The notes under the pieces are model-generated. The model had not been told where the DNA came from. It worked only from the letters and a program-made list of their open reading frames with translations, and did not search any database. Positions 33,235-42,379 of a stretch of DNA of 59,824 bases are shown one piece after another. Numbering within the stretch: the stretch's first letter is position 1; each line of letters opens with the position of its first letter. Location of the stretch: assembly GCA_026225255.1 (NCBI GenBank), contig JAMFSJ010000076.1, positions 1 to 59,824 on the forward strand. Reading direction: 5' to 3'. This stretch comes from Methylacidimicrobium fagopyrum. GTDB taxonomy: Bacteria; Verrucomicrobiota; Verrucomicrobiia; Limisphaerales; UBA11358. Both the position numbers and the translations under genes were made by a program.

Positions 33235-34992
33235 ATGACTAACTCGATCTTTAAGTTTTTTTTGTTACTCGCGCCGGTGCTGTTGTTGTCTGCGTGTCAA
33301 ACGCGAAAGACGGCGGTGACGGCTGATTTCAGCGATTTACAGTCAGCTCCGGTGTTTGCCGCGAAGTTGTCCACGAACTGGATCGCGACGGCCCGGTCGG
33401 TGTTGCCCGCCAAAGTATTGGCGGCAAAAGAATTGAACTTCTCCGGTCTCACGAATGCGTTATGCCAGGAAGGTTTGCACGGTAACAACGCCGCGAAAGG
33501 TATGTGGGGCTACACCGTGTTGCTCCTGAGCAAATCCGAGGTGACCACCGCGTCCGGTTTGCGCCTGATGCGCGAAGCGGCGGGGGCGGGCGATGTGCCG
33601 ACGATGACGCGGTTGGGTTTTATTTATGAGGACGGCATCTATGTCCGCAAAAATTTTAACCCGGCGTTTCATTGGTTCAGCCGGGCGGCGGATGCGGGCA
33701 ATCCGGGCGCTCAACTTCAGTTGGGCGGTTGCTATCAATACGGCTTGGGCACGACCCCGAATCCAACGTTGGCAGCGCAATATTATCGCCTGTCCGCTGA
33801 TCAGGGGAATTATATCGCGATGCGCAGTCTCGGTTATCTGTTGTTGAATGGTCTGGGCGTAAATAAGGATTTGGCGGCGGCAAAATACTGGTTCACACGG
33901 GCCGTCGAAGAAGGCGGCAATCGCCGTGCGATGTTCCATCTCGGCACGCTTGCCCTGATGAATTTTCCAGATACGAATGCCACCGCCCAAGCGTTTCAAT
34001 GGTATAAAAAAAGTGCGGAATTAGGCGACGATCTCGCGTGTTTGCAATTGGCCAATTTCTATTATCGCGGCTGGGGCGGCGTGGAAACGAATCTGACCAG
34101 CTACCGTTATTGGCGGCTCAAGGCGGCCACGCTCGGCGCGACGGCGGCGCAATACAACATGGGCGCGGCGTATCGCACCGGCGATGGTGTGCCGGTGGAT
34201 ATTGAAACCGCGCTGGTTTGGTATCGCAAAGCCGCCGCCAAAAATGATCCGCGGGCGTTTTACGATCTCGCTTTGTATTATCAGTCGGCTCAAACCAATC
34301 ACGAGTCCGCGGTGCTCGCTAATAAGTATCTCCAGCTCGCCGCGCAAGGCGGCCATCGCGCGGCGCAATTTCAATACGCCCTGAGTTTTTTCAGCGGCGG
34401 CACCGCGCCGGTGGATTTTGAGAAAGGTAAACAATGGCTCGCCGCCTCCGCCGAAGCGGGCTGGGCGGATGCGGAATTTTATCTGTTTCAATTATATTAC
34501 AACGGCGTCGCGCCCAGCCTGCAATGTCCCGCTTATGCTCACGATAAAGTGGGCGCAATCGAATGGCTTCGCCGTGCCGCGGCGCACGGAAATTTGCCGG
34601 CGCAATCCATTTTGGCCAACATGCTCCTGCACGGACAGGATGTCGCCGTGGATAAAGTTGCCGCTGAACCCTTGTTGCGGGCTGCGGCCGAGCATGGTGA
34701 TACGGCGGCCCAGGCTGATTTGGGATTGGCCATTGCGAACGGCGATACGCCGGCGCGCGACCCGGAAGAATCCGCCATGTGGTTGCAATTAGGCTGTGTG
34801 GGTAGCACCGATGCGGAAAGCTTGAATCGCGCCAAAGCTGTGCTGGCCAACTTGACTGCCGCCCAGCAAAGCCAGGTTGATCAGCGCGTGAAAAAATTCC
34901 AGGCGTTGCCCGTCCCGCCGCAAGATCCCATGGCCGCTGGTTGGGAAGCCAACACCGCCTATCAACCGGAAGATAGCAAGTTCAGCCGTTGA
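33235..34992 (+). CDS. Sel1-repeat lipoprotein
   Basis: A 585-residue protein with a lipoprotein signal (lipobox LLSAC, residues about 16-20). From residue about 110 to 540 there are at least ten Sel1-like repeats of about 36 residues, each with A-x-x-G-x-x-x-A-x-x-x-L-G and a final A-x-x-W-x-x-x-A pattern (RAADAGNPGAQLQLGGCYQY, AADQGNY..., RAAAHGNLPAQSILANMLL). Such solenoids bind proteins at the cell envelope. The partner is unknown. It is monocistronic. Confidence 0.85.
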   Translation: MTNSIFKFFLLLAPVLLLSACQTRKTAVTADFSDLQSAPVFAAKLSTNWIATARSVLPAKVLAAKELNFSGLTNALCQEGLHGNNAAKGMWGYTVLLLSKSEVTTASGLRLMREAAGAGDVPTMTRLGFIYEDGIYVRKNFNPAFHWFSRAADAGNPGAQLQLGGCYQYGLGTTPNPTLAAQYYRLSADQGNYIAMRSLGYLLLNGLGVNKDLAAAKYWFTRAVEEGGNRRAMFHLGTLALMNFPDTNATAQAFQWYKKSAELGDDLACLQLANFYYRGWGGVETNLTSYRYWRLKAATLGATAAQYNMGAAYRTGDGVPVDIETALVWYRKAAAKNDPRAFYDLALYYQSAQTNHESAVLANKYLQLAAQGGHRAAQFQYALSFFSGGTAPVDFEKGKQWLAASAEAGWADAEFYLFQLYYNGVAPSLQCPAYAHDKVGAIEWLRRAAAHGNLPAQSILANMLLHGQDVAVDKVAAEPLLRAAAEHGDTAAQADLGLAIANGDTPARDPEESAMWLQLGCVGSTDAESLNRAKAVLANLTAAQQSQVDQRVKKFQALPVPPQDPMAAGWEANTAYQPEDSKFSR

Positions 34993-35016
34993 AACTGCGC
35001 GCTGCGAGCGGCCCTT

Positions 35017-36126
35017 TCACCACACTTCCACCGGACCGCGCGGCACGGGAATATGTTCGCGCGTGGTCGAGGCCGGTTCCGGTTCCCGCATGAAAGAGGC
35101 GACCATTGGCGCGGGTTGAAAACGTGGGAGCAATTCGCCCTCGCCATCCAAAAATTGTTGCCGCCAGCGAATATAGCTCGCGAGAATTTCATCGAACTGC
35201 GCCTTCGTGGCAACTTGCACGACCCGCTTATTAAATTCGTGGCACGGGCCAAAGCGTTTGGAATACCACGGCGCGACTTTGCGGAACATGCGACAGCCCA
35301 AATCTTCGCCAAAAACTTCGATCATCAAATCCAAATGCCGCAGCAAAACGCGGACGCGTTCGTTGAAACTCGGTTCGGGCAACAATTCGCCGGTGCGCAT
35401 CAAATGCAACGTGCGCTTGAAAATCCACGGATCATAAAACGCGCCCCGACCAATGCTCACGCCCGCGCAACCGGTTTCATCAAACATTTTTTTCGCGGCG
35501 GTGGGCGAAATGACGTCGCCGTTGCCGATGACGGGAATATTTTTTACCGCGGCCACCACTTTGCGAATGCCCGCCAAGTTTACCGTGCCGCCAAAACCTT
35601 GTTCGCGGGTGCGACCGTGAATAAAAATCGCGGCGACGCCCGCATCTTCCAACGCGCGGGCGAGGTCGGGCGCCGTCAAATTATCGTCGTCCCAGCCGAG
35701 GCGCATTTTGGCGGTGACGGGAATTTTCACGGCGTTGACCATGCCGCGGACGAGCGCAGCGGTTTTATCCAGCTCGGTCATCATCGCGGAACCGCCGCCG
35801 ATCTTGACGACTTTTTTCACGGGACAACCCATGTTGATGTCCACGGAAACGGCCCCGCGCGCTTCGACGATGATCGCGGCATCGCGCATTTCTTCCGGCA
35901 CGCTGCCAAAAAGCTGCACGGCGAGCGGGGCATCGGCGGGTGCGGTTTCGACGAGCTTGAGCGCCTTGGGATTTTTTTCGATGAGCGAACGGGCGTTGAC
36001 CAGATCCGTGGTGCAAAGGCCGACGCCGCCGATTTCGCGCACGACGAGGCGAAAGGGCAGGTTGGTGTAACCCGCCAGCGGCGAAAGAAATAAATTCGAT
36101 TCAAGATTCAACGGGCCAAAACGCAT
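35017..36126 (-). CDS. dus: tRNA-dihydrouridine synthase
   Basis: A 369-residue TIM-barrel flavoenzyme that reduces uridines in the tRNA D-loop. It starts at ATG 36126 (MRFGPLNLESNLFLSPLAGY). LSPLAGYTNLPFR is the FMN-site opening; VDINMGCPVKKVVKIGGGSA holds the catalytic Cys (N-M-G-C-P). KMRLGWD, IHGRTREQG, GNGDVISP and GRGAFYDPWIF follow. This combination is most like DusB. It is on the minus strand, divergent from ftsH. Confidence 0.92.
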   Translation of the reverse strand: MRFGPLNLESNLFLSPLAGYTNLPFRLVVREIGGVGLCTTDLVNARSLIEKNPKALKLVETAPADAPLAVQLFGSVPEEMRDAAIIVEARGAVSVDINMGCPVKKVVKIGGGSAMMTELDKTAALVRGMVNAVKIPVTAKMRLGWDDDNLTAPDLARALEDAGVAAIFIHGRTREQGFGGTVNLAGIRKVVAAVKNIPVIGNGDVISPTAAKKMFDETGCAGVSIGRGAFYDPWIFKRTLHLMRTGELLPEPSFNERVRVLLRHLDLMIEVFGEDLGCRMFRKVAPWYSKRFGPCHEFNKRVVQVATKAQFDEILASYIRWRQQFLDGEGELLPRFQPAPMVASFMREPEPASTTREHIPVPRGPVEVW

Positions 36127-36347
36127 CGCGCCGAGTGTAACTGAAAGGCGGAGGGTAAGACGAGTTGAGAGTTGGGAAGTTACGGGTTGAGCGGCGCGTC
36201 GGGAATGTTCGTTTCCCACTTTTTGCTTTTTATTTTCCGTTCGCGTATTTCGTGGGTTTCGCGTTTGAAAAAACTTGGCCCAACCCTTGCAAAAATAATT
36301 CGTTCATTGCGGAAGCCGCATTCGCATGTTACTGTGAGCCGATTAAA

Positions 36348-38375
36348 ATGTCTGACGATAATAACAAAAAAACTGACCCGCAAAAGCCACTGGGCGGTGG
36401 CATGAAATTTTCCCCCATGACCGTATTGGCGTGGGCGGCGATCATCACGGCGACCGTGGCGTTGTTCATGATGCGGAATCATTACGCAGCTCCCGCCACC
36501 GAAATATCGCAAGCCGATTTTCTCAATAAATTTGCTTCCAACCAGATCGCCCACGCGGAGATCAACATGAACAGCCAATCGTCCGCGCTGATGCCGGTCA
36601 CGGGCGAATATCTTGAAACGCCCAAAGATGGCAAAGCGATCAAAGTGCCGTTCATCGTGACCAAGGCGTATTTCACGCAGAGCATGCTGGATCAACTGTA
36701 TCGTTCCGGTGCCGTCGAACCGGGCGCGCCGAATGCCGCAGCGTGGAATATTCTTTTAAGCATCGCGCCGATCGTGGTCATCGCCTTGCTGTTTTGGTTT
36801 TTCTTTATCCGCCAAATTAAAATGGCCGGCAAAGGCGCCTTAAGCTTCGGCAAAAGCAAAGCGAAAATGCTCGCGAAAGATCGCAATAAAACCACGTTCA
36901 AAGATGTGGCCGGCGTGGACGAAGCGATTGAAGAAGTTTCCGAACTCGTCGAGTTCTTGAAAGATCCGAAAAAATTTCAACGCCTTGGCGGACGCATTCC
37001 CAAAGGTGTTTTGATGATCGGTTCGCCGGGCACGGGCAAAACGCTTTTAGCGAAAGCCATCGCGGGCGAAGCGGACGCCAGCTTCTTCAGTATCAGCGGT
37101 TCAGATTTTGTGGAAATGTTCGTCGGCGTCGGCGCGAGCCGCGTGCGCGATATGTTTGAGCAGGCGCGCAAAACGACGCCCTGCTTGATTTTCATTGATG
37201 AAATTGATGCGGTCGGACGCTCACGTGGTCACGGTCTCGGGGGCGGCAACGACGAACGCGAGCAAACGTTGAACGCGTTGCTGGTCGAGATGGACGGCTT
37301 TGACACGCAAGAAGGCATCATCATCATCGCTGCGACGAATCGTCCCGATGTGCTCGATCCCGCATTGCTGCGTCCCGGACGTTTTGATCGTCAAGTCACG
37401 GTGAGTTTGCCGGACGTGCGCGGTCGGGAAGCGATTTTGAAAGTTCACGCGAAGAACGTGAAACTCTCGCCCGATGTGGATTTATCCGTCATCGCGCGCG
37501 GCACCCCCGGTTATTCCGGCGCGGAACTTGCGAATCTTTTGAACGAAGCAGCGTTGCTGGCGGCGCGCACAAATAAAAAAGCTATCAGCCAGCCCGAACT
37601 CGAAGAAGCGCGTGATAAAGTCCGTTGGGGCCGTGAACGTCGCAGCCTCGCAATGACCGACGAAGATAAGAAATTTACGGCGTGGCACGAAGCCGGTCAC
37701 GCGCTCGTGAACGTGATGCTCAAGCACACGCATCCGTTGCACAAAGTGACGATCATCCCGCGCGGCCAAGCTTTGGGCGCGACCATGTTTCTGCCGAAAG
37801 ACGACGTCTTGAACCGTCGCCGCAAAGAAATGATTGACGTTATCGCCGTCACGATGGGCGGGCGGATCGCCGAGCAAATTGTTTCCGACGATATTTCCAC
37901 TGGGGCCGCGGGCGATATTCAACAAGCGACTTCGATGGCCAAAGCGATGGTCATGCACTGGGGCATGAGCGAAAAACTCGGTAACGTGCTTTACGGCGAA
38001 GCGCAGGAATATGTGTTCCTCGGTCGTGACATGATGCGTTCCAAGGAATATAGCGAAGCGACGGCGCAGGACATTGATTCCGAAGTGAAACGCCTCGTGG
38101 AAGAAGGTTATACCACCGCAAAAAATTTGATCGAAGCCAATCGCGACAAGCTCGAGATCATCGCCAACGCGTTGCTCGAATACGAAACGCTGGAAGGTTC
38201 GCAAGTGGACGACATCATTCGCACCGGCACTTTCACGCCCACGCAAAAGCCGCCAACGGATGTCGGCCCGATGATCGGCGCACCCGCGGCCACGCCTTTA
38301 CCCGAAGCTCCGGCAAAACCCGTCCCACCAAAACTCGGCGGTCTCGGCACGCCGGCTCCGATGCCGGCGGGTTGA
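36348..38375 (+). CDS. ftsH: ATP-dependent zinc metalloprotease FtsH
   Basis: A 675-residue membrane AAA+ protease that degrades unassembled or damaged membrane proteins. ATG 36348 was chosen because the upstream extension is unlike the family. Two transmembrane helices lie at about residues 24-42 and 128-152. Walker A is [10 protein letters not shown] (about 225-232), followed by Walker [12 protein letters not shown] and the second region of homology ([19 protein letters not shown]). The zinc site HEAGH is at about 447-451. The Pro-rich C-terminus ends [12 protein letters not shown] terminator follows 20 bases after the stop. Confidence 0.97.
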   Translation: MSDDNNKKTDPQKPLGGGMKFSPMTVLAWAAIITATVALFMMRNHYAAPATEISQADFLNKFASNQIAHAEINMNSQSSALMPVTGEYLETPKDGKAIKVPFIVTKAYFTQSMLDQLYRSGAVEPGAPNAAAWNILLSIAPIVVIALLFWFFFIRQIKMAGKGALSFGKSKAKMLAKDRNKTTFKDVAGVDEAIEEVSELVEFLKDPKKFQRLGGRIPKGVLMIGSPGTGKTLLAKAIAGEADASFFSISGSDFVEMFVGVGASRVRDMFEQARKTTPCLIFIDEIDAVGRSRGHGLGGGNDEREQTLNALLVEMDGFDTQEGIIIIAATNRPDVLDPALLRPGRFDRQVTVSLPDVRGREAILKVHAKNVKLSPDVDLSVIARGTPGYSGAELANLLNEAALLAARTNKKAISQPELEEARDKVRWGRERRSLAMTDEDKKFTAWHEAGHALVNVMLKHTHPLHKVTIIPRGQALGATMFLPKDDVLNRRRKEMIDVIAVTMGGRIAEQIVSDDISTGAAGDIQQATSMAKAMVMHWGMSEKLGNVLYGEAQEYVFLGRDMMRSKEYSEATAQDIDSEVKRLVEEGYTTAKNLIEANRDKLEIIANALLEYETLEGSQVDDIIRTGTFTPTQKPPTDVGPMIGAPAATPLPEAPAKPVPPKLGGLGTPAPMPAG

Positions 38376-38396
38376 AGTTTTGAATATAAAAATGGT

Positions 38397-38430
38397 AGGG
38401 CGGAGCGACTGCTCCGCCCTTTTTATTTTA
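38397..38430 (+). terminator. Intrinsic terminator after ftsH
   Basis: A perfect 10-bp stem AGGGCGGAGC / GCTCCGCCCT with a 4-nt GACT loop and a T-rich tail, starting 21 bases after the ftsH stop. Confidence 0.93.
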
Positions 38431-38469
38431 GCGGATAGAGAGGGGACGAGCACGGAGTTAAGACTTTTT

Positions 38470-38567
38470 AAAAAACAGACCTCGGTCGAGAGGATGCACC
38501 ACCGACCGAGGTCCGGAAGAACGAAGCCAGTGCAGGCTGCCAGCAGACTCACCGTTCAGAACCGTTG
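38470..38567 (-). ncRNA. Candidate small RNA driven by a sigma-54 promoter
   Basis: The minus strand holds a complete transcription unit in the gap after ftsH: a sigma-54 -24/-12 promoter (38578-38594), an expected start 12 bases past the GC at about 38567, and an intrinsic terminator (perfect 11-bp stem, then TGTTTTTT) ending near 38470. The predicted RNA is about 98 nt. It has no convincing open reading frame and no match to 6S, SRP or RNase P RNA that I can see. The terminator loop reads AGAGGATGCACCAC on the plus strand. It may instead be the leader of a small transcript, but no coding gene lies downstream on this strand before the ftsH 3' end. Confidence 0.55.
38478..38513 (-). terminator. 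Intrinsic terminator of the candidate small RNA
   Basis: Perfect 11-bp stem GACCTCGGTCG / CGACCGAGGTC with a 14-nt loop. On the minus strand it is followed by TGTTTTTTAAAAAG, whereas on the plus strand there is no T-run, so the unit runs leftward. Confidence 0.85.
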
Positions 38568-38577
38568 TAACTTTCAA

Positions 38578-38594
38578 TGCAATTGACGTGCCAA
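38578..38594 (-). promoter_or_regulatory. Sigma-54 (-24/-12) promoter
   Basis: The minus strand reads TTGGCACGTCAATTGCA, matching the sigma-54 consensus YTGGCACG-N4-TTGCW with the GG and GC exactly 12 bases apart. Only the fourth-group purine position deviates. The spacing and both invariant dinucleotides make a chance match unlikely. It points leftward into the candidate small RNA. Confidence 0.75.
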
Positions 38595-38619
38595 GTTCAA
38601 TTCGTATAAGAACCTCGTA

Positions 38620-38859
38620 ATTAGGCGATTTTCTCGATTTGCAGGCGTTTTCTAGTGGTGTTTTTTGTTCAGAGTGGCAAAAGCATTCATCGGAAATAGA
38701 TTAACCACGACAGACACGAAATGAAAAAAGGGGAAGCTACGCGACTATTTTTCCAAACGCCGAGAGAAGTCCCGGAAGAAACCCGATAATATCAGCCAGC
38801 GACCGCCGTTTGGTGGTTGTTTTGTCTGAAAAATACGGCGGCCACCGACCGCCGCCACC
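38620..38859. other. Spacer between the small RNA promoter and the DHH gene
   Basis: No gene is visible. It has a TTAACCACGACAGACACGAAAT stretch (38701 onward) like short repeats elsewhere and a GACCGCCG / CGGCGG-rich tract (about 38800-38859) resembling the arms of the element at 57184-57254. A sigma-54 activator site might lie here, but I could not identify one. Confidence 0.4.
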
Positions 38860-39813
38860 TCAACGCTTTCCGGTTTCGATGCTGGCGAAAAGGTTCTCCA
38901 TGTTATTGAACGGCTGGCTGGCGGTGCTCAGGCTCGTTTTCGGTTGCAGGACTTGACGGAGATAATCTACGGCGTCGGGAATGTTGCGGATGGATTTTGG
39001 CATCAGCGCGCCCGCTGCGTTCGCATGACCGCCACCTTGCAATTTTTCCGCGACCTTGAGCGCTTCGCCGTTGCGGCTGCGGAAGCTGGCGATGACGAGA
39101 TTATTCGCGCGCTTGAACAACGTCACGAGCACGTCGTATTGCGTCGTTTTCGTTTCCAATATTTGATGCACGATCAAGTTGGTGTTACCGATCAGCGTAT
39201 CCATGTAGCCGACGGTCGGCGAAATTTCCGCGATGTTGTTTTTACTCCACTCAAAACCGAGTGGATCTTCGATGCGCCGTTTGACGGCCATGACTTCCAG
39301 CAATGGATGGTCGAGCAGATTTTCAATCTCGCCGCCGATGAGCGTGTGCAAATTCCAGAACTGATAAATTTTTACGAGGTTCGCGTAATCCGTCGCGGTG
39401 ACAAAGTCGGGATCATTTTCGAGAAACAAATCCGCGACATTATTCAAATGCACCAGCCGGTCAAGCTTGGGCGATTCGATGCCGTTTTCCTTGCACAATT
39501 CGTAGCAGAGCAGGCCGGCGGATTTGGTCACGTCGTGGACGAGGCTGGCATTTTTTGGCGGCGTTTCGGTGGTGTGATGGTCGATGACCAGCCATTCCGG
39601 TTTGTCCATGCGCGTGTCGAACGTGAAATCAGTAGCCCAAGCTGCGCGTTCGCGCAGGTCGCGTTGCTTCCAATAATTGTAATGATAAGCCTCCAGCGGA
39701 ACAGTTTTGTTGAACTTTTTCTTGGCAAGTTTTTGCAGCAACATCCCGGCGACGAGGCCGTCCAAGTCGCTTTCGTGAGTGAAAATAATATCCGGTTTGG
39801 GCAACTCCGTCAT
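38860..39813 (-). CDS. DHH-family phosphoesterase
   Basis: A 317-residue protein of the DHH superfamily. The N-terminal metal motif is FTHESDLDGLVAG (D-x-D), the DHH motif is LVIDHHTTE, and the C-terminal DHHA1 domain has LQGGGHANAAGALM. These enzymes cleave phosphoesters, including cyclic dinucleotides, nanoRNA and pyrophosphates in different subfamilies. Only one DHH plus DHHA1 is present, with no extra domains, so the substrate cannot be assigned. Its stop lies 265 bases from the sigma-54 promoter. Confidence 0.85.
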   Translation of the reverse strand: MTELPKPDIIFTHESDLDGLVAGMLLQKLAKKKFNKTVPLEAYHYNYWKQRDLRERAAWATDFTFDTRMDKPEWLVIDHHTTETPPKNASLVHDVTKSAGLLCYELCKENGIESPKLDRLVHLNNVADLFLENDPDFVTATDYANLVKIYQFWNLHTLIGGEIENLLDHPLLEVMAVKRRIEDPLGFEWSKNNIAEISPTVGYMDTLIGNTNLIVHQILETKTTQYDVLVTLFKRANNLVIASFRSRNGEALKVAEKLQGGGHANAAGALMPKSIRNIPDAVDYLRQVLQPKTSLSTASQPFNNMENLFASIETGKR

Positions 39814-39903
39814 GGCGTCAGGTTAAGTGAGTTTGCTACGCGTGGCGAGCGGGGAATGGAAAAACCTCCAAGGATTCGAACACTAACTTTTTGCGTGCTG
39901 AAG

Positions 39904-39954
39904 GTAAAAATTAAACTGCCGTTCCGCGCTGACCGCAGGGCCGAACGGCAGTTT
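39904..39954 (-). terminator. Intrinsic terminator after the amylase gene
   Basis: Perfect 12-bp stem AAACTGCCGTTC / GAACGGCAGTTT with an 18-nt loop. On the minus strand, AATTTTT follows the stem; on the plus strand GTTTTT follows, so it may act in both directions. It ends the starch locus. Confidence 0.8.
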
Positions 39955-39967
39955 TTCCCCACTAAAT

Positions 39968-41338
39968 TTATTTGGCCACGGCGCGATGGAAAATACGCCA
40001 GCCGAAGCCGTCCAATTGAAAATGCGGTAGGCTATCGGCCGACGAATCGGGTTGGCCGGAAATTTTCACGGGTTGGAAATCCTTCGCGTTCTCTACTTTT
40101 AACGAAGTGGTGACGGGACGGTTGGATAGATTGATAGTGATGACAAATTCATCGTTTCCATCCAGCCGCATGAACGAAACGACTTTTGTTTCATCGCTGT
40201 TCGGCAGCCAGATCAAACGGTCGTTGGTGAAAGCGGGATAATTTTTCCGCAGCTGGATGAGGTCGTGATAAATTTTTTCCAAAGGCGGACGTTCTTTAGG
40301 CTGCCAAAAAATATTCAATTTATCGAACAACGCGGGGTCGCCGGATTCCGTGGCGTCGCCGACTTCCATGCCGTTGTAGAGCAGGGGAACGCCGTCGAGC
40401 GTGAACATGAGCACGGAGGCGGCGAGCGCGCCGTTGAGGCCGTAACGCGCGACGGCGCGCGCTTCATCGTGATCATCAGAAATTCGCAGGTGCAGCGAAT
40501 CTTTCGGAAACAGGCGCAAACTTTCTTCCCACGTTTTACGAAGGTCGGTCGCGGGCGCATTGTGGAGGAACACATTGTTCATCGTCGCGAGCAGCGGCCA
40601 GGAGTAATCAATATCAAACGCGTTCGTGAGCAATTCCGGTTTGCTGGCTTCGCACAGCAGCATGAGGTCCGGTTTGACTTTTGTGAGCGCGGCGCGGACT
40701 TGCTCCCAAAAATCCGTCGGCACCATGTAGGCGACGTCGCAGCGGAAACCATCCACGCCCGTTTCGGTGATCCAATATTTTAACATCGCGATCATGTATT
40801 CACGCAACGCAGGGCTGCGATAATCCAGACCCGCAACGTCCGTCCAACCCGGCACCGGCGGAATGACTTTGCCGTTTTCATTCTGCTTATAAAAATTCTT
40901 GTTCGTCATCATCACGCTGTCCCACGCGGTGTGATTGGCGACGAGATCCATGATGACTTTCATGCCGCGTTGATGGGCGGCGGCCACGAGCTTTTTGAAA
41001 TCATCCAACGTGCCGTAATCCGGATTTACCGCGTAATAATCGCTGATGGAATATGGGCTGCCGAATTGGCCTTTGCGAAATTTCGTGCCGATCGGATGGA
41101 TCGGCATGATCCAAAGAATATTCACGCCGAGCACGTTCAAGTCGTCCAAGCGCGCGGTGACGCCGTTAAGATTTCCGGCCACGGAAAAATCGCGCGGATA
41201 AATTTCGTAGATCGTGCCCGTGCGCAGCCAGGCGGGCGACGGACGCGCGGCGACGTTGGCATGACTGGCATCTTCCGCGTGGGTCAGTTGCGCGAGGAGC
41301 ACGCTGGCCGCAAGCAGTGGAGTAAAAATCCTTTTCAT
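39968..41338 (-). CDS. Secreted alpha-amylase family (GH13) glycoside hydrolase
   Basis: A 456-residue GH13 enzyme with a Sec signal peptide (residues 1-20, cleavage around LTHAED). It starts at ATG 41338. GH13 conserved regions: I DLVANHT; II GFRCDVAYM (nucleophile Asp); III LLCEASKPE (acid/base Glu); IV ISDDHDEARAVARYG (stabilising Asp). N-terminal IYEIYPRDFSVAG... and LNVLGVNILWIMPIHP is like neopullulanase or maltogenic-type enzymes. No binding module is fused. It is the last gene of a three-gene minus-strand set whose first gene encodes a carbohydrate-binding protein. Confidence 0.92.
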   Translation of the reverse strand: MKRIFTPLLAASVLLAQLTHAEDASHANVAARPSPAWLRTGTIYEIYPRDFSVAGNLNGVTARLDDLNVLGVNILWIMPIHPIGTKFRKGQFGSPYSISDYYAVNPDYGTLDDFKKLVAAAHQRGMKVIMDLVANHTAWDSVMMTNKNFYKQNENGKVIPPVPGWTDVAGLDYRSPALREYMIAMLKYWITETGVDGFRCDVAYMVPTDFWEQVRAALTKVKPDLMLLCEASKPELLTNAFDIDYSWPLLATMNNVFLHNAPATDLRKTWEESLRLFPKDSLHLRISDDHDEARAVARYGLNGALAASVLMFTLDGVPLLYNGMEVGDATESGDPALFDKLNIFWQPKERPPLEKIYHDLIQLRKNYPAFTNDRLIWLPNSDETKVVSFMRLDGNDEFVITINLSNRPVTTSLKVENAKDFQPVKISGQPDSSADSLPHFQLDGFGWRIFHRAVAK

Positions 41339-41441
41339 CTTAAACAAATAGAACCGCCGAAATTGTATCAGTAGGTTGCCTTCCAGCATCACCCGTCACC
41401 ATCGCATGAACGTGCGGACGATTTTTTCGGGCGATAAAAAA

Positions 41442-42341
41442 TCAGTTTTGCGGCGTGTGTTGCGCCAGATACGTTAAATCTTTTTGGCTGGCGGAATCGC
41501 TGCTGACATTCACCGCTTGCAGGTAGCTGGACGGATAAGCAACCGGTTGGGTGGTGATGCCGCCGAGCCATTTATGCACTTCGGAATGGCCGTCGGCAAA
41601 GACCATGCCGGAGGATTTATTGTGCATGCTGCCGGGCAGTTCGACGAAAGTAGTGCCCGCACCGTTGGCGTCCGCCGGGTTGACATAAAAGGTGGCGTCG
41701 TCGTCGCTATCGGGATGTTCGTCGAGTAAAACCCAACAATCCGAAGGGCCGGGCGTGTGCAGGCCCGATAATTTTTTGGCGTTATAAAACTGGGCCCAGT
41801 TTCCGCCATTGCCGGGCGCGAACCATTTCGAACCATCGCCCAGCGCGCCATTCATGGCGCAACTACGGATGCGATTGGACCAACCTTTTTGGCGTTGAAT
41901 GCTGCTGGCATAATTATCCGCCGGACAGAGAAATATTTTCAACGAACTGGCGACATAACTGCCCATGAGCGCGGTGCCTTTGACTGGATCATCAATCGTT
42001 AAGTAGAGCGTATTGGTATTGTTACCATTTGCCGTCCAATCTATGGTGACGCCGTAAGGGCAGATCCAATTAGCTTTATTGCCGCCGACATTGCGATCGG
42101 AATTGCTCACCAGTTTGTCGCTGTTGTCATTGGCATACATGAACCACGCGAGCCCGAGTTGCTTGTAGTTATTCAGGCACGAAATGGTGATCGCCTTTTG
42201 TTTGGCCTTGGCCAACGCGGGCAACAGCATGGCCGCGAGGATGGCAATGATGGCGATCACCACCAGCAGTTCAATCAACGTGAATCCACGGGGGACAAAC
42301 TTCCCCGCGCGGGGTTGGTTAGGCTGCGTCAATTTCATCAT
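41442..42341 (-). CDS. Pseudopilin-like exported protein (prepilin N-terminal methylation motif, DUF1559-type)
   Basis: A 299-residue protein with a prepilin leader: short basic N-terminus, then [20 protein letters not shown] (G|F at residue 19, cleaved and methylated by prepilin peptidase). The rest is the large beta-rich domain common in Planctomycetes and Verrucomicrobia ([42 protein letters not shown] with the C-terminal FADGHxExHKW). Such proteins are abundant in this phylum, and their role is unclear. Here the gene lies between the amylase and glucan-binding genes, so it may be part of secretion or attachment. Confidence 0.87.
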   Translation of the reverse strand: MMKLTQPNQPRAGKFVPRGFTLIELLVVIAIIAILAAMLLPALAKAKQKAITISCLNNYKQLGLAWFMYANDNSDKLVSNSDRNVGGNKANWICPYGVTIDWTANGNNTNTLYLTIDDPVKGTALMGSYVASSLKIFLCPADNYASSIQRQKGWSNRIRSCAMNGALGDGSKWFAPGNGGNWAQFYNAKKLSGLHTPGPSDCWVLLDEHPDSDDDATFYVNPADANGAGTTFVELPGSMHNKSSGMVFADGHSEVHKWLGGITTQPVAYPSSYLQAVNVSSDSASQKDLTYLAQHTPQN

Positions 42342-42379
42342 GGCAACGGGTTTTGGAAAGCGGGCGGACGATTTAATTT

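Noticed and set aside
35053..36093. A 346-residue plus-strand open frame opposite the Dus gene
   Set aside because: It is a shadow of the Dus reading frame, His- and Asp-rich, with no family signature.
38478..38567. 4.5S/SRP RNA, because of a CCGGAAGA segment near the hairpin
   Set aside because: The GGAA loop is not closed by the required base pairs and the symmetric internal loop is missing.
39868..39890. A CCAAGGATTCGAAC stretch that looks like a tRNA T-arm on the minus strand
   Set aside because: The T-stem would need a mismatch and two wobbles, and no anticodon or D-arm can be folded upstream. It may be an old tRNA remnant, but not a gene.
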